Below, in pieces: positions 59,803 through 64,000 of a stretch of DNA of 64,000 nt. Under the pieces are notes generated by a model. It searched no databases. It worked only from the letters and a program-made list of their open reading frames with translations, and was not told where the DNA came from. The stretch is from Cocos nucifera (lineage: Eukaryota > Streptophyta > Magnoliopsida > Arecales > Arecaceae). Location: assembly GCA_006176705.1 (NCBI GenBank), contig QRFJ01004987.1, forward strand, positions 1 to 64,000. The letters are read 5' to 3'. Each line of letters opens with the position of its first letter. Positions within the stretch are counted from its first letter, which is position 1. Position numbers and translations under genes: made by a program.

Positions 59803-61657
59803 TTTTCTATTGAGAGTCAAAGATTCTAGTTAGATACTGTAATTATGACTTGACCAATTTATTTAGAAATTTTATTTTTAAATAAATTAGCTTCCACTAT
59901 TTTTTTGGATCCCTACACTCCCTCTATAGAGATGCAAAAATCTCCACGATTAATGATTTCTAGTGGGTGGTGCGGTCTCACCAACTGACTCATCACCTCA
60001 CCTAACAGTTATTGGTGATGGGTTAGCCAATGAGTGAACAACTCTTGTTCAATGATTCTCTAATCATGGTGCACCCAAACTTGGTCTCTAATTCATGAAT
60101 CTCACCGTATCCAGAATATTGATCCACTCCTTAGTTAAGTCAGACCCACCATTTGCACAGACTGGATTTCCTAATTGAGTCTCTCACCATATCCAAAATA
60201 TTGAGCCCAACTCATCCTCCAGCCCATAGCATCCAATGCCTAATAGACATGGTTGCATCTTTTCGGTGCAACTGAGCCACTGTATCCAGTCGAGAACAAT
60301 CAACCTTGGAAAGGGCCCGCACATCTACAATGGTGGAAGACCTCAGACTTAATCTTTTCTTAGGGAGAATTGATTCAGGTCTCATTAAACTAGACTTGTC
60401 ATAGTCATAACAATTATGACTAACCTAGTGGCATGGGTTAGCTCGGATTATTGACCACCTCAAATCAGAACTGAGTCAACAGATATGGCCAGGTAAGTGA
60501 GATCGGTGGAAGGGATATGCCATTAACTCGTACAAGAATGCATTCAGGTCGAGTAGCTCCCAATTAAAAACCAGTCGATCGTATGTGCCAAACTTACCTT
60601 AGACACCAAATTGTTGAGCCAGAACCAATTGGGTTAGCCTACAATCCAGACTCTAACCTCTGAGCCTAATTAGGTCTTGCTTGATCGTGACTCGATCTTG
60701 ACCCAGACTTAATCCTATTAGGCTGGTCAATTTAAGCATTGTTGATCCCATCTAACCAACTCTTGATTCGGTTTGATCAACCGCTTAGACCTAATTGAGC
60801 TACCCAAGCCCGAACCCAGTATTATGAATATGTCTTAGATCTAAAATTCTCAATTTTAGACCTAATTAATATTTCATAATCTTAATTTTTAATTAAGTAG
60901 GGTTCATAAATAAAATATGCATAATAAATCCTAGGGTTTCAGGATCTAGGATTTTGCAGAAAGTAAGTTTTGGATTTCTGATTAAGGATGAACACGCAGC
61001 ACCCCTACACATCATAAGAACACCCCATCGGATGGGAGGAGAGGGCCTTTAAACCTTTTTTTCGTTCTTATGATCGGACGGCTAAGAGGAACGCCTTAAT
61101 CAGGAACATGTAATACTACAAAATAGTTTTAGATCTATATCATATATCTCATATACAAATTAGATCTAATCATGGCATATTTTGCATACATCTCATGTAT
61201 CGAATCATGCATATTTTTAGATCTAAATTATCTCATAATAATCTAAAAAATTAGATTTAAATTGATCTTATCAAAATAAACTCTAATCTAGACAACTATG
61301 TAGAACTATTCTACAACTAGTCTAGACATGCATCAATCATATCTCATATGATGTTAAAATTAAATAATTTTTATTTGCTATTTTTTAGATATTATTATAA
61401 TAATTATAATATCAAAAAATAGTAAATAAATAGATCTAAAATATGATTTAATCAAATTAAATTATAAACATGCAAGACTATTCTATAGAACTATTCTATT
61501 TTAGAACTAGTCATGCATATTTTCTAATCTTAGATCCAAATCATTTAATTTTAATTTTTTCTAATTTTAGATCTGATCACATCTCATGTGACATCTGAAA
61601 TCACTTATTTTTTAATTAAAATAAATTTAAAATCAGATCTAAATACTTTAGAACCTT
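59803..61657 (-). other. A5 5' leader with candidate intron
   Basis: Collinear with the A4 leader. Donor AAGGTAAGT at 60592-60600 and acceptor ATAG ending at 59807, five bases before the gag ATG, give a 791-bp candidate intron (59807-60597) with the same TCTAACTAG branch-like site. Confidence 0.6.
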
Positions 61658-61670
61658 GGCTCTGATACCA
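61658..61670 (-). other. A5 primer binding site
   Basis: Minus strand TGGTATCAGAGCC, exact initiator methionine tRNA match, two bases from the LTR. Confidence 0.95.
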
Positions 61671-61672
61671 GT

Positions 61673-63817
61673 TGAAGGAAAATCCTAATTTCCCAGATCA
61701 GGTTCATTCAGATCTAATCGGATCAAGAGATATATTTTAAAAACTTTTCTCTTTGATCCAAATCAGATTTGAGGATATTTTAGATCTAATTTTTATTATT
61801 TCTAATAATTAAAATAAAATATAGATAAATTAAATCAAGATTTAATTTACCTTGATGTAGGGTAATCCTATTACCCGTTGATGATCCTGTAAGCAGCGGA
61901 AGGTTCTGGATCTAGCCACGCAAGTGCCTGGCCTCTATCAGTATCCACTCGAGCTGGATCTAGAGATCCTCTTCTTCTCTATCACATCTCCAAAAATTAG
62001 ATCTGAATCTAATTTGGAGGATCTTCAAAATAGCTTTCGAAGATCAGCAGTTGTCCTTTGCAGCAGCGCAGCCTTCTAGCTTTCTGTCGCCTTTCTCTCA
62101 TCTAGATTGCACCAACTGAGATCCCAAACTTCTTTGGGCATGGAGAGGAGAGGGAGAAGATGAACTTGGCATGGAGGAGGAATAGAGAGGTAGCCTTGGG
62201 GCGTAGAGAATTATTCTTCTTTTTTGAGTTTGGATGCAGGGTCTTATTTATAGACTATGCATGATCCAACTCCTCTTCATCCCAACCAATCACAACCCTT
62301 TGTGAAATCAGATCTAAATCTGATTGGTGGAAATAGAGTCCCTTGGATTCATCCTTAGATGGTGCCTAAGACCAGTCAAAGTTGGTTCTTAGGAGGAGTC
62401 TAATCAGAATCCAATAAGGAGATGGAGTCTGTCCAACAAGGACTCCTAGGCGCTCCTGCTTGGGCTCACGCGCACTAGCGTAGCGCACCTTCCTCCTATG
62501 CCAGGTTCTGCAGGAGGACAGGCCCTACCAGCTCTATCAATAGTGCGGCACATGTTTGAGCAATAGAAGTCAAAGATCAATGCTCAACGATTTGAACCAG
62601 TCAAAGGTTAACGTTTGACCAGAAGCTCAAACAGAGAAATGGCTAGGTGACCAAAAATGGCAGGGTATTCTATTACAAATAAGACAAACCCTTATTCTGA
62701 CTTGGACAACTCTCATCAGACCTATGAAGGCTTGATTGAGAGCACAAACTTCCTTGCTAGATCAAAGCCGGACAACTTATTGTATGATAGCAAAGAAGAA
62801 CGCTTAGGTTCAAGTCGAGTGCTAGCACGATTTTCCTTGAACGCTAATGAATCTCATTCAGATCAAGTTTGAAACTAGAATCAGATTAATGAGATCACCA
62901 GAATCAAACTTATTACTGTGATCCAGTTAGATTTCAGTTCGTATGGGTAATGGGATATGTCATGACTTATCATAGACATCATCGAAACTCTTTCGATGGA
63001 TCAGACTCGTCTTCTGATTCGAATCAGCATAGAATGATCGAATCAGTATAATCATTAATTGCTTCCAAAATCCACATGAACAGCCTAGCAGATATGGTGG
63101 CAAACCCATCAGAGCTAATGGAACCTCTTGGTGCTGCTACCTTGTGATTCAGTTCTTCTATACTTTGAGCTCGATTTGATTAGGTTATAGGTTAAGCTCG
63201 TCAAACCCTAGTCTCTGTTCATATGATGTATCATTCGAATTCGCAAGTGCCAATTGAAAATCTAAATAGAAACCCTTCTCTTTTATTATTTCACTTCCTC
63301 CATGGCCATGGCTTCTGAACTTGATTTCTCATAGAACATACATAGGCTATCTCCTCTTAACCACTCGAGGTAGATAGCATTTCATCTGATGCAATCAGTT
63401 CTAAATGAACATGCGTATAGCCAAATACACCTCAGAGTTCCGTATGGTAGGAGACACGAGTATTATGTTGTAGTAAATACTAATACCCTCAAGGTGAACT
63501 GAACGATTGCACTCTCAGGTGCAAAGAACCAGACACACACTGAGCATTGGTCAGTCATTGACTAGAAGGTAGACTCCTAAGTGACGACTCGAGGTGGTCA
63601 CGCTCAGTGCCCTTCTATCTTTAAACGAGTACCTGTACTCTCGACTCTGTGTCTCCACATCGTAGACTCAGACTCATCTACTAAAGAAAGCGATGTTGTA
63701 CACCAACCTTCCGATCATCACCATCCTCTGATGATCCTATGGTCGGAGACATGTTTATGAGTTAATAATGATTATTCATGTTCTTAAATTTTTTAACGTC
63801 TTGAAAATATGAATTAT
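61673..63817 (-). repeat. A5 5' LTR, outer end truncated and indel-rich
   Basis: TGAAGGAAAATCC onwards. Up to about 62430 it aligns easily with the A4 LTRs. From there to 63817 almost every line has several one- or two-base indels. It stops at ATGAATTAT, about 180 bases short of the TGTTAG end. Confidence 0.85.
62245..62252 (-). promoter_or_regulatory. A5 LTR TATA box
   Basis: TATAAATA, minus strand, equivalent to 52923-52930 in A4. Confidence 0.65.
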
Positions 63818-64000
63818 TGAATAGGTGGTAAAAATATACTAATAAAATATTAAATTATAATAAATAAATTAATTTTTTTTCTTTAGGAAATTGATATTTT
63901 TATTAATCTTATATAGGAAAGAGCACCAAGTTGAAGATTATTTTTCTGATTCAGATGAAAAATTTTAGACAAAACAACTTCAACGAGCTTCGGAAATTGA
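63818..64000. other. Unassigned right edge
   Basis: AT-rich sequence unrelated to the LTR it adjoins. A frame of about 27 codons after 63920 stays open to the window end, too short to name. Confidence 0.3.

Larger units (their letters stand above)
57291..63817 (-). mobile_element. Copia copy A5, pol 3' half and 3' LTR missing
   Basis: Minus-strand order: 5' LTR (63817 to 61673, outer end truncated), PBS, leader, gag, protease, integrase, RT start. Cut at 57291 inside RT. It is very similar to A4 in the coding part but lacks several of A4's single-base insertions. Confidence 0.88.

Overview
The window is plant nuclear DNA made almost wholly of LTR retrotransposons. I found no host gene, rRNA, tRNA or CRISPR array. 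The Ty1/copia polyproteins, 2.3-2.9 kb LTRs, initiator-tRNA-type primer binding sites and nested or recombined insertions point to heterochromatin of a large flowering-plant genome. A monocot such as a palm is my guess from the feel of the element families; nothing here proves it.

Three element families are distinguished. Family A is copia, with a LTR of about 2.28 kb running TGTTAG...TTCA and the order gag-protease-integrase-RT-RNase H. It has five copies on the minus strand (A1-A5), a leader-only remnant (A0) and a broken plus-strand array. Family C is a second copia with a LTR near 2.5-2.9 kb, TGTTAG...CATCA. It has one truncated minus copy and one plus-strand solo LTR. The third component is gypsy-like: a 1.5 kb solo LTR and an LTR-like block with a TATA box and minisatellites.

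Layout. 1-18331: tandem family A multimer on the minus strand in which neighbouring internal regions share LTRs (A0 leader, LTR, A1, LTR, A2, LTR, leader fragment). 18332-29690: family C element, minus strand, truncated in RT, with a solo LTR of its own family in gag (20911-23795, 5-bp TSD) and a gypsy-like solo LTR in its 5' LTR (26707-28218, 5-bp TSD). 29690-37053: A3 with gag, leader and 5' LTR but no 3' LTR. 37059-42667: non-copia block, gypsy-like LTR with a 15-bp minisatellite, an unassigned stretch, GC-richer degenerate repeats, a duplication of about 440 bp and a 115-bp tandem array. 42668-57290: plus-strand family A array, split by A4 (44216-54626). A4 has both LTRs, PBS, PPT and all domains, and looks youngest. 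57290: inverted junction to A5 (57291-63817), which keeps gag to the start of RT plus leader and 5' LTR. The last 183 bases are unassigned.

Every gag-pol carries stops or frameshifts, so none can make a full polyprotein as read. The most interesting signals are a candidate intron of about 790 bp in the family A leader (AAG|GTAAGT donor, CTAAC branch-like site, CTACAG acceptor a few bases before the gag ATG) kept across copies; stop codons recurring at the same gag and protease codons; single-base insertions clustered in the youngest copy; and an abrupt indel-dense tail from about 62430 that looks like unpolished long-read consensus.
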